A stretch of DNA of 10,118 nucleotides, from positions 1 to 10,118 of the forward strand of contig JADGJL010001106.1 of assembly GCA_027600665.1 (NCBI GenBank), in the 5' to 3' direction. A program made the translations under genes and the position numbers. This document shows, piece by piece, positions 1 through 6,922 of the stretch; within the stretch, counting starts at the first letter, position 1, and each line of letters starts with the position of its first letter. A model generated the notes under the pieces. That model was not told the origin of the DNA and made no database searches. It saw nothing but the letters and a program-made list of their open reading frames with translations. Origin of the DNA: Irineochytrium annulatum (taxonomy: Eukaryota; Chytridiomycota; Chytridiomycetes; Chytridiales; Chytridiaceae).

Positions 1-215
1 CCCCTCACCCCTCCCAGCACCTCCAGGTCCTAGGGCCCCCGACAACGCCCTCCTCACCCGGCCGCCCTGGTTCCTCTGGCCGCCCCTCCGGTCGTCCACC
101 AACGGGTTGTAAGGGGGGAGGGGCGGTGCCGAACCCGTCCCGGCCACGCTCGCCCGAAAACCCCCCGCCGGCCGCGAAGGGGTTACCGGCCGCGGGCTGT
201 TGTCCTTGATTGGAG
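1..215 (-). CDS. Partial Gly/Pro-rich exon, unidentified, running off the left edge
   Basis: This is an open minus-strand frame that starts just after a convincing splice acceptor and runs off the window. Its translation begins SSNQGQQPAAGNPFAAGGGF and continues with Gly, Pro, Arg and Glu-rich sequence such as GERGRDGFGTAPPP. The composition is that of a disordered tail and I recognise no family. The preceding intron (216-297, 82 nt) is supported by a GTGGG donor, a CTAAC branch-site match at 236-240 and a pyrimidine-rich acceptor ending CAAAG. A second frame near 60-120 reads PYNPLVDDRR and is also open, so the frame beyond the C-run at 113-118 is uncertain. The exon could be the 3' part of the LEA-like gene upstream or belong to another gene. 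GC richness makes chance open frames common here. Confidence 0.3.
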
Positions 216-297
216 CTTTGCAAGGGAAAAGATATGTTAGGTCACAGCGCGCATTCAACGCCAAACCGAAGACAGTAGGGAAGCAGACAAAACCCAC

Positions 298-466
298 CAG
301 GGCGGATGAGAGAAGCCACGAACGCCACCGAAATGGGTTTTGGCATTTGATCCCGGGGACTGGGCGACGTCGAGCGGGCGGGCTGCGGCGCGGGCGCCGG
401 AACCGAGGCTACGTCGCTGACGGTGTTTTTCCCTGGCTTGGAATGGGTGGGCTGGTGCGACGCGTT
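298..466 (-). other. Open frame continuing past the TAG of the LEA-like gene
   Basis: Downstream of the TAG at 467-469 the same frame stays open for about 70 codons and reads Pro/Ala/Ser-rich sequence (SVPAPAPQPARSTSPSP). It leads to the GT donor of the intron at 216-297. It may be 3' UTR of the LEA-like gene, a former coding extension cut off by one nonsense change, or coding sequence for the gene at 1-215. The sequence alone does not decide between these. Confidence 0.25.
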
Positions 467-2135
467 CTAGGCGTATTGATAAAAGTACTGCTTCGAGCGG
501 TCGGCGAAGTTCCGGTTGCCGGCCTTGCCCTGGTTCCGGTTGTGCTTAGTGCGCTCCTTTGCCTGGCCGGCCTTGCATTGCGCGTGGCCGATCTTGGCTT
601 TTTTTTTTTAAGGAACATCAGTAAGATCACCAAACAAAAAAAAAAAATTTCAAGGCAAACACGAAACCGAACAAAACCTCACCAGCAGCGTTGCTGCTGT
701 CCGCTCCAACCTCCGACTTGTCGGCGGTGGTGTCCATAGCCTCTCCGGCTTTCGCAGTGCCCCAGTCGTACAGTTCGGCACTCTTGGCGTCCTGTGTGAG
801 CAGCTGCGTGGACTTCTCGCCTGTTACAAAAAAATCGAAAGTTAGATCACAAAAAACCAAATAGAAACTCACTAGCAGCGTTCGACGCCCTTGGCGTCCT
901 GAGTGAGCGGCTGCGGGGACTTCTCGCCTAGAGTAAGATCACGCGCGATAACTGGAAACGCGGCGCGAAAACGATCAAGCCGGCCGTCCTCAACCCACAG
1001 ATCCGGACCGCATTCCAACGACCCCGCTCACCGCTTCCCAGCTCGCCGAAAGCTATCAAAGCAAACGCTCACCTCGTTCTCGATGGCCTGGCTTGCAAAT
1101 ATGGTGGTCTCGGAGGTTTTGTAGGCGTCCTCGGCCGGGGCGGCGGTGGGGTCCTTGGTGTCAACGATGGCGTTGGTCGCGGCGCCGACGATCTTGATGG
1201 TGTGGTCCCTGATGTTCTTGGTCTTGTCATGGGCCTTATTGACGATGGTGTGATGTTTCGAGTCGGTTTGGAAGGACACGGTTGCGATGAAGTAGCGGAT
1301 GCGGGTAGTCCAGTGATGGAGAAGAAACGGGCCGCCAATACAGCGGAGTATGGTGGTTGACGTCTTGTAAGAATAGGTATGAAGAAGGACGGCGCTACGC
1401 CGGAGCAGGACCGCATTACAGGTCGCGACCAAGCCCACCGCTTCCCAGCTCACCGAAACTATCTAAGCAAATGCTCACCTCGTCCTGGAGGGCCTGGCTT
1501 TCGAAGATGGTGGTCTCGGAGGTTTTGTAGGCGTCCTCGGCCACGGTGGCGGTGCGGTTCTTGGTGTCGATGATGGCGTTGGTCACGGCGCCGGCGATCT
1601 TGACGTCGTGGTCCTCGATGTTCTTGGCCTTGTCATGGGCCTTGTCGACAATGATGTGACGGTTCGAGGCGGTCTGGGAAGACGCGGTTGCGATGAAGTA
1701 GCAGACGTGGGTAGTCAAGAGACGGAGATGAAACAGGCGCGGTTGCAGTTGAGCGCTGTATGGTGATGGTTGAAGTTTTTGTAAGTATAGGTTTGATTGG
1801 GGAGCAATGGCCCTCCGCGGAAAAGCAGGACCATATCTCAACAAGGTCGCGTACCAGCCCACCACACTCAGCCAGCCGATACCAATCAAAAGAAAAGCTC
1901 ACCCTTTTCTGAACGGCCTGTTCCGCCGCCGCGTCGGCGCAGCGTTCATTCGTGTTGTTGGTCGTCTTCCGCTTTTTCTCTGCTGCGGCAATCCGCCGTT
2001 CAGCAGCTGCATATCCGTTAGCCTATCGTCCATGGAAGAGATAGTTAACTCACCCCTGTATGACTTCATCCCGGCCTCGTGGATCTCTTTGAGATCCTCC
2101 CAGATCGCCTTTAGCAACTCGATGACAATGTTCAT
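467..2135 (-). CDS. LEA-like hydrophilic protein, five-exon model with fossil exons in an intron
   Basis: The model is complement(join(467..597,683..815,1479..1673,1903..1982,2054..2135)), 621 bp or 206 aa, with all phases closing (1,0,0,1). The product is hydrophilic and rich in Ala, Lys, Asp, Glu and Thr. It contains typical LEA group 3-like stretches such as VDKAHDKAKNIEDHDVKIAG (exon 3), QDEKSTQLLTQDAKSAE (exon 3/4 join), TAKAGEAMDTTADKSEVGA (exon 4) and HAQCKAGQAKERTKHN (exon 5). LEA proteins are known as desiccation and stress protectants that fold into amphipathic helices; a role here is inferred from composition only. Exon 4 must use the GAG acceptor (816-818) rather than the CAG five bases upstream to keep frame, which is a weak point. 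The exon 5 acceptor follows an A-run. The ATG at 2133-2135 is the first in frame, but it directly follows a TTTATAG that could itself be an acceptor. The gene may be functional or in early decay. Confidence 0.5.
873..922 (-). pseudogene. Fossil copy of LEA-like exon 4, internally deleted
   Basis: This copy matches exon 4 (683-815) at both ends: the 5' part reads KSPQPLTQDAK against KSTQLLTQDAK, and the 3' part is AACGCTGCTAGTGAG against AACGCTGCTGGTGAG. About 83 bp between them is missing. It is 50 bp long instead of 133, so inclusion after exon 3 would shift the frame, and without splicing it meets a TAG at once. The upstream sequence ending CTAGGCGAG and the downstream GTGAGT remain intact splice sites, so the copy could still be included in some transcripts. 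Confidence 0.6.
1073..1267 (-). pseudogene. Fossil copy of LEA-like exon 3 lacking its acceptor AG
   Basis: This 195-bp segment is exactly the length of exon 3 (1479-1673) and translates without a stop in the same frame. I counted 45 of 65 residues identical, for example AEDAYKTSETTIF in both. The donor GAG|GTGAGC is kept. The acceptor is not: where exon 3 is preceded by CCCAG, this copy has CCAA (AG to AA at 1268-1269). The next AG lies inside the exon, after AATAAG, and using it would drop the first ten or so codons. It should therefore be skipped. If it were spliced in, it would keep frame, since 195 is a multiple of three. Confidence 0.6.
1073..1902 (-). repeat. Tandem duplication of intron plus exon 3 of the LEA-like gene
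   Basis: There are two diverged direct copies, 1479-1902 (424 bp) and 1073-1478 (406 bp). Each consists of an intron starting GTGAGC followed by the 195-bp exon. Shared intron landmarks include a GGTGGGCT(T)GGT-GCGACCT block and the CTACTTCATCGCAACCG block just before the exon. A third, partial copy of the intron start lies at about 1000-1072 (GTGAGCGTTTGCTTTGATAG compared with GTGAGCATTTGCTTAGATAG). The duplication therefore covered whole intron-exon units and is old enough for clear divergence. Confidence 0.7.
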
Positions 2136-2381
2136 CTATAAATAGTTAATCATCTGGAAAAGGGCAGCTGGGACGAATTCAGGGGAAGAGACTAGGGCAG
2201 GAAGAGGAAGGACACCAGGCAGGGAGCTGAACAAGTGGGGGGCGCTTTCCCTCCTCCGACAGGGATCCCACCCAACGCTGGCCTCGCCACTGGGTAAATC
2301 TGAAGAGGAAGGGCAGAGGCAGATCAAGGGCGGGCCCGAGGAGTAGGGAAGCGCGCTCAAGGGGACGGGAGGACGGCTCAC

Positions 2382-2468
2382 CTTGTTGATCGAATAATTT
2401 TCTGCTGAGCTGTTTAACTTCCGCTCCTTATAAAGCGTGCGCACGGAGAATTTGGGAGGAAGCCGCAC
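2382..2468 (-). other. Candidate upstream coding exon of the LEA-like gene
   Basis: The frame reads LYKERKLNSSAENYSINK and ends at AACAAG|GTGAGC, a strong donor in phase 0. The ATG at 2135 sits right after ATTTATAG, a possible phase-0 acceptor, so the two could be joined (intron 2136-2381, 246 nt). No ATG is found upstream in this frame before a TAG, so an even earlier exon would be needed. The CTTTATAAGG around 2427-2436 could instead be a TATA element for a start at 2135. Confidence 0.3.
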
Positions 2469-2525
2469 GAGATAAAATGCGAAGATAAGCTAAGTAACTC
2501 ATTCAATACTGCATATTCAAGAAAA

Positions 2526-3557
2526 ATAGTTGCGTCGCGGCCAAAATACGGCGTAATAAATCATCCTAACGAAAGTTCCAAGTCGTAGCTCCTTCCTAGC
2601 CCTTCCCATGGAGCCTGCCGTGCTGTCGTTCGCGCCCAGTGGAAGCTTTAATGAGCCAGTCAAAATTTTCTTGAATGTAGGTGTGGGGTATTCACCAACA
2701 ACGACTCCAACCGTCCTCTGGACAAGCCAGCAGGTTCCAAGAGGTTGGTAGGCTGACCACGTCCTTCAGCCGCCCGCTGCGGACGTGCTGGAGGTGTCCG
2801 TGGATGAAATAAGGACGGGGAGGCCGACAATGGATCGAAGACTGCGGAGGGGACCGAGGCGGTGACCGTGAACCCCTCGCCCTGATACCGAGGGCCGCGG
2901 CAGATCGCCGTGGTACAAGGGCCACGCCTTCTTCGACGGCTGATAAGGTGGGTCGCCGCCTGCTCCTGAGTCAGTCGTGGGATCCGAAGGCATATGGGAA
3001 TGCCGAACTGGGTTGGGAGAGTCCAATAGTGCCTTAAAACATACAGAAATAAGATAAGAAAGGCCGCGGAATGAGAGTAAAGAACAAAGAATTGAGCGAG
3101 GGAAAGGTCGTGCTGATGTGCAGGCCATAAGAATATCCCCACCTGTTCGAGGCCAAATTACCTTCATGTAATGAATACACATGACCGCCACGAGCCGTAT
3201 CCGACGTCCATCCTGCTAAACGAGTGATCAATGACGGTTCCTAATCACCATGCTGGCATCCAAAGGGAGTAAAGCGGAGCCTTCCTCCATCCGCCCAAAC
3301 CCTCCCTCCTTCATCCGCATCTTCTCTCCAGGATGCTCGTGGACCTTTCATTGCGTGTCGCCAACGCAGCAGGCTGCGGCTGCGTCGGTTCGTCCTCTGC
3401 AGCTGCCGCCGACGAAGCAAGATGCGGGTGGGAGTGGTGTTCCGTCGTGAAAAGTTCGCGGGCGGTGGTGGGTCCGCGGTGGATGGGGGAATTGGAGGAT
3501 GATCTGCGGGGTGAGCCGGCTACGACGGGGGAGGCGGTCGGCCAGGGGCGGAGCTGG
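2526..3557 (-). pseudogene. Broken coding sequence spread over three frames, family not recognised
   Basis: Minus-strand segments that look like protein follow one another but change frame. 3557-3311 reads a low-complexity linker (AAAAEDEPTQPQPAALATRN). 3320-3231 reads EEGSALLPLDASMVIRNR. 3231-3162 reads ITRLAGWTSDTARGGHVYSL and ends at a GAAG|GTAATT donor. Around 2995-2870 reads KKAWPLYHGDLPRP, 2885-2820 GEGFTVTASVPSAVFDPLS, 2812-2697 YFIHGHLQHVRSGRLKDVV, and 2699-2526 VGEYPTPTFKKILTGSLKLP. The W...GDL..P...FTVTA order faintly recalls a SPOC domain, but I do not claim it. The alternative is several chance frames in GC-rich DNA, or unrecognised small introns. No intact gene model could be built. 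Confidence 0.35.
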
Positions 3558-3563
3558 GTTTAG

Positions 3564-3845
3564 TGGAACGTTGATGTGATGTGTCGCGACCTTGAACTTT
3601 GAACCATAGGAGAAGCAGCGTCACATTCAGACTATTTGAATATTAAACGATAAAATGATAATGAATTAAAAAATTGCAAGCGTTGTTTTATGGTGTCTAA
3701 CGATACAATGGTTTTAAAGGTGGAGTTAAAAAACGGCAGGAAGAAAAATAAAACCCAACAAGCTACATGTTCGTCATACGCGCCCCCAAGAACGCCAGTC
3801 CGCAGTAGATAGTAGATTTAACAATCGCACGACTATAACAACGGC
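3564..3845. other. AT-rich intergenic stretch
   Basis: This segment is clearly more AT-rich than its surroundings, for example around 3640-3680 and 3715-3760. It has no sustained open frame on either strand. It probably holds the 3' flank of the RRM relic on the minus strand. I see no repeat or RNA gene in it. Confidence 0.5.
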
Positions 3846-4850
3846 TCATAATACCTCCAACCTTTTCAGTTGACCGTCAACCTCCTCCACTTCCGCGTTC
3901 GTCATCACGCTCTCCTCGCTCTCCGCGCTCTGCTGCACCTGCTGCTGCTGCTGCACGGCATCAGAGGCTGCATGACGTACACTGGCGGGTGCGCGGGATG
4001 ATCCAACCCGTTCGGGTGACCGACGGGGCCGGGGATAGGTGCGGCCTGAGGTTGGGCGCCGTATTCGTTAGAGGAGGACATTAGTACATCATCGAAGATG
4101 GAAAGCCGGCTCATGAAAAGAAAAGTACTTAAGGTCAAAATATTAGTAAGGGGTAAGGAAAGAGGACACGTGCTTAAAACCTCAAACTCCCCGTCGGCCA
4201 CATGCGGGCTCCTAACACTCGAGCTGATGCTGCCGGCGCTCTGTGGCTGCCTCCATGCACCGCACGGACTGACTACAGCGCGTTGTCCCCGCTGCCGGAA
4301 AATATCCCCGTCGGGACCTGCTGGTGGAAGATCTTGAACCTCTTCTGCGCCATAGAGTCCGCAAATCGGACCTGGAGCTTCTGCTGCGTCTGCGGCAGGC
4401 TGACACCGCTGAGAAGTTTGATGGCTTTGGAAGCCGCCTCGCGAGTTTCCATTCTGTTACGGGAGGAAAGATGCCGTTAAGCCGACGGCGATGTCGACAG
4501 TAGAAAATACGAAGAGGGCGTACTTGGCACACCGACGCTATCACTGTGCTGATTTGGGTCGCTCATACAGTGTTGTTCGAAATCATGTTGTGCGGCAGAA
4601 ATAGACTGTCCTCCTTCCTCATCCCGCCGGTATTACTTACATCAACGTTCATGCCTTCCGCATCCCCCAACCCAAGCAACATGCCATTATACCCATCCAC
4701 GTCGCTCGGTTGCTTCGGTCCGTCCTCAATAGCTGGCTTGATACCCCCCCTGTACAAGAACCTTCACCGCGGCCGAAGCCGGCCGCGCGGTCTCACACAT
4801 AACGAACGGCGTGCATGATAAGCCGTTCACCTCCAGTGAAGATCCATCGC
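3846..4850 (-). pseudogene. Relic of a two-RRM RNA-binding protein gene
   Basis: Reading the minus strand from 4850, an RRM1 C-terminal half is visible (FVMCETARPASAAVKVLVQG, about 4810-4745), then a TGA. A second frame (4757-4566) gives a linker and a degenerate RRM2 start, NVDVSNTGGMRKEDSLFLPH. A third frame (4566-4523) gives SDPNQHSDSVGVP. After a 70-nt intron (4454-4523), RRM2 ends with METREAASKAIKLLSG and KLQVRFADSMAQKRFK (4452-4330), the form expected at the end of an RRM in fungal RNA-binding proteins, followed by a TAG at 4273. Further down come DGEFE with a GTTTTAAG donor, a Pro-rich linker (PVYVMQPLMP) and a Gln-rich acidic tail ending in TGA at 3846. The frame changes at about 4731, 4566, 4523, 4274 and 3956 cannot all be introns. 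The RNP2 motif of RRM2 is degraded. A real but mis-modelled gene is less likely. Confidence 0.55.
3939..3953 (-). repeat. Short CAG run encoding polyglutamine
   Basis: Five CAG codons on the minus strand, followed by GTG CAG CAG, give QQQQQVQQ at the start of the acidic tail SAESEESVMTNAEVEEVDG of the RRM relic. The most natural upstream frame (PVYVMQPLMP) is offset by one base from this frame just 5' of the run. Confidence 0.6.
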
Positions 4851-5407
4851 GAGAAAGGTCGAGAAAACATATAGCGAGGGACCTCTGAGGAAGAGCGCGT
4901 AATAGCAAGAGCGGGAGAAACATGGTCAACAACAACATCACTGATCAGAATTAAAAGCGTCTGTTTCTCTGCGCACGTAATAACGATTACAACGAAAGAA
5001 ATTCAAGGTTTAAACAAAAGTAACTTGGTTTAACTTCCAAAAAAAAAAAAAAAAAAAAACAAGATAAGGAAATGGGTAAAAAAAAAAAACTGCGACGGTA
5101 TAGTTACGCCTCACGTACATGAAGTGAGAGGAGATAGCATAGGCTGAAGACAAGACAATAGGCACGAACTCAGTAGAAGAAGGAGAAAGGAAGGGCTTGA
5201 GTGCGAAGCGAAAAGGACGTTTCCGTAATTGAACAGGTGTAGTGCCTACAAAATGTATCGACCTCCTCCCTCCCTTGGCCCGACACCTTACAACAAAAGA
5301 AGCCAAATCGAAGAGCAAGAAAGGAAAGGCGCAAGGTGGTTTACGAACAGAAGCGAACAACTTAAAAAAAGGAAAAAAGTTAAGAATACAATCAACGGAG
5401 CGAGAGT
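4851..5407. other. Intergenic region with two long A tracts
   Basis: I see no credible gene here. The open frames are shadows of the A tracts and simple sequence. The segment separates the 5' side of the RRM relic from the 3' end of the 184-aa gene, so it would hold that gene's terminator. Poly(dA:dT) tracts of this kind commonly disfavour nucleosomes. Confidence 0.5.
5039..5059 (+). repeat. A21 homopolymer
   Basis: An uninterrupted run of 21 A on the plus strand. It is followed 18 bases later by a second run of 12 A at 5078-5089. No target-site duplication or gene body was seen beside it, so there is no positive evidence for a retroposed copy. Confidence 0.9.
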
Positions 5408-5962
5408 TTAAAAAGCGCCACCCCCCCTCCTCATGTCCCTGTTCTTGGCCCTCAACCTCCTTTCTATGGCCTGCCGCTGGCTCCTCTTGTCCGCCTCCAC
5501 GGCCTCCATCCGAATCTCCTTCACCTTCTTCACCACCGGCGTCGTCCGCGTGGGCGTCTGCGACGCCAAAATCATCCTCTCCCTCCTCGCGCGCGGCATC
5601 ACCGCCTCCTCATCCTCCGACGACAACGGGGTGGGGCTCGGGCTCGGGCTTGACATCGGGCTAGGCGTCTTCACCCTCACGGATGCCGTCCTGCGCGTCG
5701 ATCTCCTCGCGGAACGCGCGCTCGCAAATGTCTTCCTGCCGCGCGGGCTGCTCGGTGGTGGCGGCGGCGGCGGCGGCGTGGGCGTGCTCGGGTCGTCGTC
5801 GTAAATGTAGTCCTCGTTGTCAGAGTGCGCGAGGGGCTCGAAGACGTCCTCCATGTCGAATGGCGCGGCCGGAGTGAATGAGGAGTAAGCGGAGGACGGG
5901 GAAGAGGAGTAGGAGGCCGGGGACAGGGGACCGAGGAGCCAGCGGAGGAGGTCGCGGAGCAT
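5408..5962 (-). CDS. Unrecognised 184-aa disordered protein with basic C-terminal helix
   Basis: A single-exon frame from the ATG at 5960-5962 to TAA at 5408-5410. I do not recognise the family. Residues 1-12 (MLRDLLRWLLGP) could form an amphipathic helix. Residues 37-60 are acidic (DMEDVFEPLAHSDNEDYIYD). A run of eight prolines occupies 63-70. Residues 75-100 are Arg/Ser-rich, and a Ser-Pro block (SPMSSPSPSPTP) precedes an acidic patch SSEDEEA. Residues 145-182 form a highly basic predicted helix with ERRLRAKNRDMRR. A nuclear or nucleic-acid-associated role would fit but is not shown. The frame stays open upstream to an ATG at 6250, but that start would lie antisense inside the phosphoribosyltransferase exon, so the 5962 start is preferred. 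A downstream ATG at codon 37 is also possible. Confidence 0.6.
   Translation of the reverse strand: MLRDLLRWLLGPLSPASYSSSPSSAYSSFTPAAPFDMEDVFEPLAHSDNEDYIYDDDPSTPTPPPPPPPPSSPRGRKTFASARSARRSTRRTASVRVKTPSPMSSPSPSPTPLSSEDEEAVMPRARRERMILASQTPTRTTPVVKKVKEIRMEAVEADKRSQRQAIERRLRAKNRDMRRGGGAF
5756..5779 (+). repeat. GGC/GGT trinucleotide run
   Basis: On the plus strand, GGT repeats followed by six GGC units. On the minus strand this encodes the eight-proline run of the 184-aa protein. Such a tract is likely to vary in length between strains. Confidence 0.8.
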
Positions 5963-6166
5963 CGCGTGGTCTTTCTTGTGTGGCGGAAGGTGGTGGATGA
6001 TCGCGGCGGGTCGAGGCGAAGGGAGTTGAAGAAAAGTTGCCGGGGCGACGGCGGGGGGCCGCGATGGCCTTATATCGGCGCGATACGACTGTTGAAAGGC
6101 CGTCCGTCTAATCAAAGATCGCTCTTGTACGAAGCTCGTGACGAAATTGTGGAGAATTCGCCCTTG
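5963..6166. promoter_or_regulatory. Bidirectional promoter region
   Basis: These 204 bp separate two divergent start codons, 5962 on minus and 6167 on plus. The only TATA-like element seen is TTATATCG at 6070-6077, about 90 bases before the plus-strand ATG and about 110 from the minus-strand ATG, so it could serve either gene. No further ATG in the plus frame lies upstream of 6167. Expression of the two genes is probably coupled to some degree; that is inference from spacing only. Confidence 0.5.
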
Positions 6167-6922
6167 ATGCTCTGTGAGCACAACAGTCACATCTACCGGG
6201 ACCGCCACGACGCCGGTCGCCGCCTGACCGGCCTCCCATTTTTGTCCCACCTCCGCTCCTCTTCCTCCGCCGTCATCCTGGCCATTCCCCGCGGCGGCGT
6301 CCCCGTCGCGTATGAGCTGGCCCGATCGCTCAACCTGCCCCTGGATCTAATCCTTTCACGCAAACTGGGTCACCCGCAGCACCCGGAGGTCGCTCTTGGC
6401 GCAGTCAGCCTCGGCGGGGTCGTGCACATGGATGGCCAGCGCGGCAGGCTGGTCAGCGCGGACGCGATCGAGGAGATTAAGAGGAGGGAGGTTGAGGAGA
6501 TGGGGAGGCGTGACAAGACTTACAGGAAGGGCAGGAGGCCGGATGGACCGCCGGACGTGAGGGGCAAGGAGGTCGTGATCGTGGATGACGGGATCGCGAC
6601 GGGGGCCACAATGATCGCAGCGATTAAGGCCGTGAAGAAGCTGGGGGCGAGGAGGGTGGTCGCCGTCGCGCCGGTCGGGTCGCCGGATTCGGTGGAGGAG
6701 GTTGGTAGCTTTGCGGACGAGGTGCATGTGCCTTTGCAGCCTCTTCACTTCAGGTTGGATCGATTCAAAGAGGATGTGGTGCTTAAAGGACTTCAGAGCC
6801 GTTGGAGAATTCTACGTCACGTTCGCGCAGACGACCGACAAGGAAGGTATGTGTATGCTATATGTTTCATGGACTGTACGGTGTAACTTCTGCATGTAGT
6901 TATCGACATCATGTCCAAGTGA
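6167..6922 (+). CDS. Phosphoribosyltransferase of the COG1926 type, three exons
   Basis: The model is join(6167..6753,6797..6846,6900..6922), 660 bp, 219 aa, close to the usual length of this family. The N-terminal YRDRHDAGRRL (10-20), AIPRGGVPVAYELA (39-52) and RKLGHPQHPEVALGAV (65-80) are family hallmarks. EVVIVDDGIATGAT (135-148) is the PRPP-binding loop with the paired aspartates. The C-terminus FYVTFAQTTDKEV (201-213) matches the family's conserved F-QTTD-E-V ending only if both introns are removed. The first intron is 43 nt (GTTGGA...CTTCAG) and the second 53 nt (GTATGT...CATGTAG), after which VIDIMSK and TGA follow. Enzymes of this type belong to the type I PRTase fold; the substrate of this branch is not established, so none is assigned. 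The first in-frame ATG is used. No targeting signal is evident, which suggests the cytosol. Confidence 0.85.

Noticed and set aside
200..739. 179-aa plus-strand open frame
   Set aside because: It is antisense to the LEA-like exons 4 and 5 and to their splice sites, and its composition looks like a GC-rich shadow frame with no domain.
3333..3563. 76-aa plus-strand frame
   Set aside because: It is Ala/Gly/Val-rich shadow sequence with no start context or domain. The minus strand reads a more plausible linker, though that too is uncertain.
4621..4650. GTAAGT at 4637-4642 on the minus strand as an intron donor in the RRM relic
   Set aside because: The sequence after it (VSNTGGMRKEDSLFLPH) continues the RRM2 fold in frame, so splicing there would remove domain sequence.
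5010..5360. 116-aa minus-strand frame with a phenylalanine run
   Set aside because: The FFFF runs come from the A tracts, and nothing else in it looks like protein.
6155..6166. GAATTCGCCCTT, which matches the insert flank of common TA-cloning vectors
   Set aside because: The bases on either side do not continue the vector sequence, and the native promoter and coding sequence run through it without a break. Taken as a chance match.
6356..6748. 130-aa minus-strand frame inside the phosphoribosyltransferase gene
   Set aside because: It is a complete shadow of the conserved plus-strand exon.
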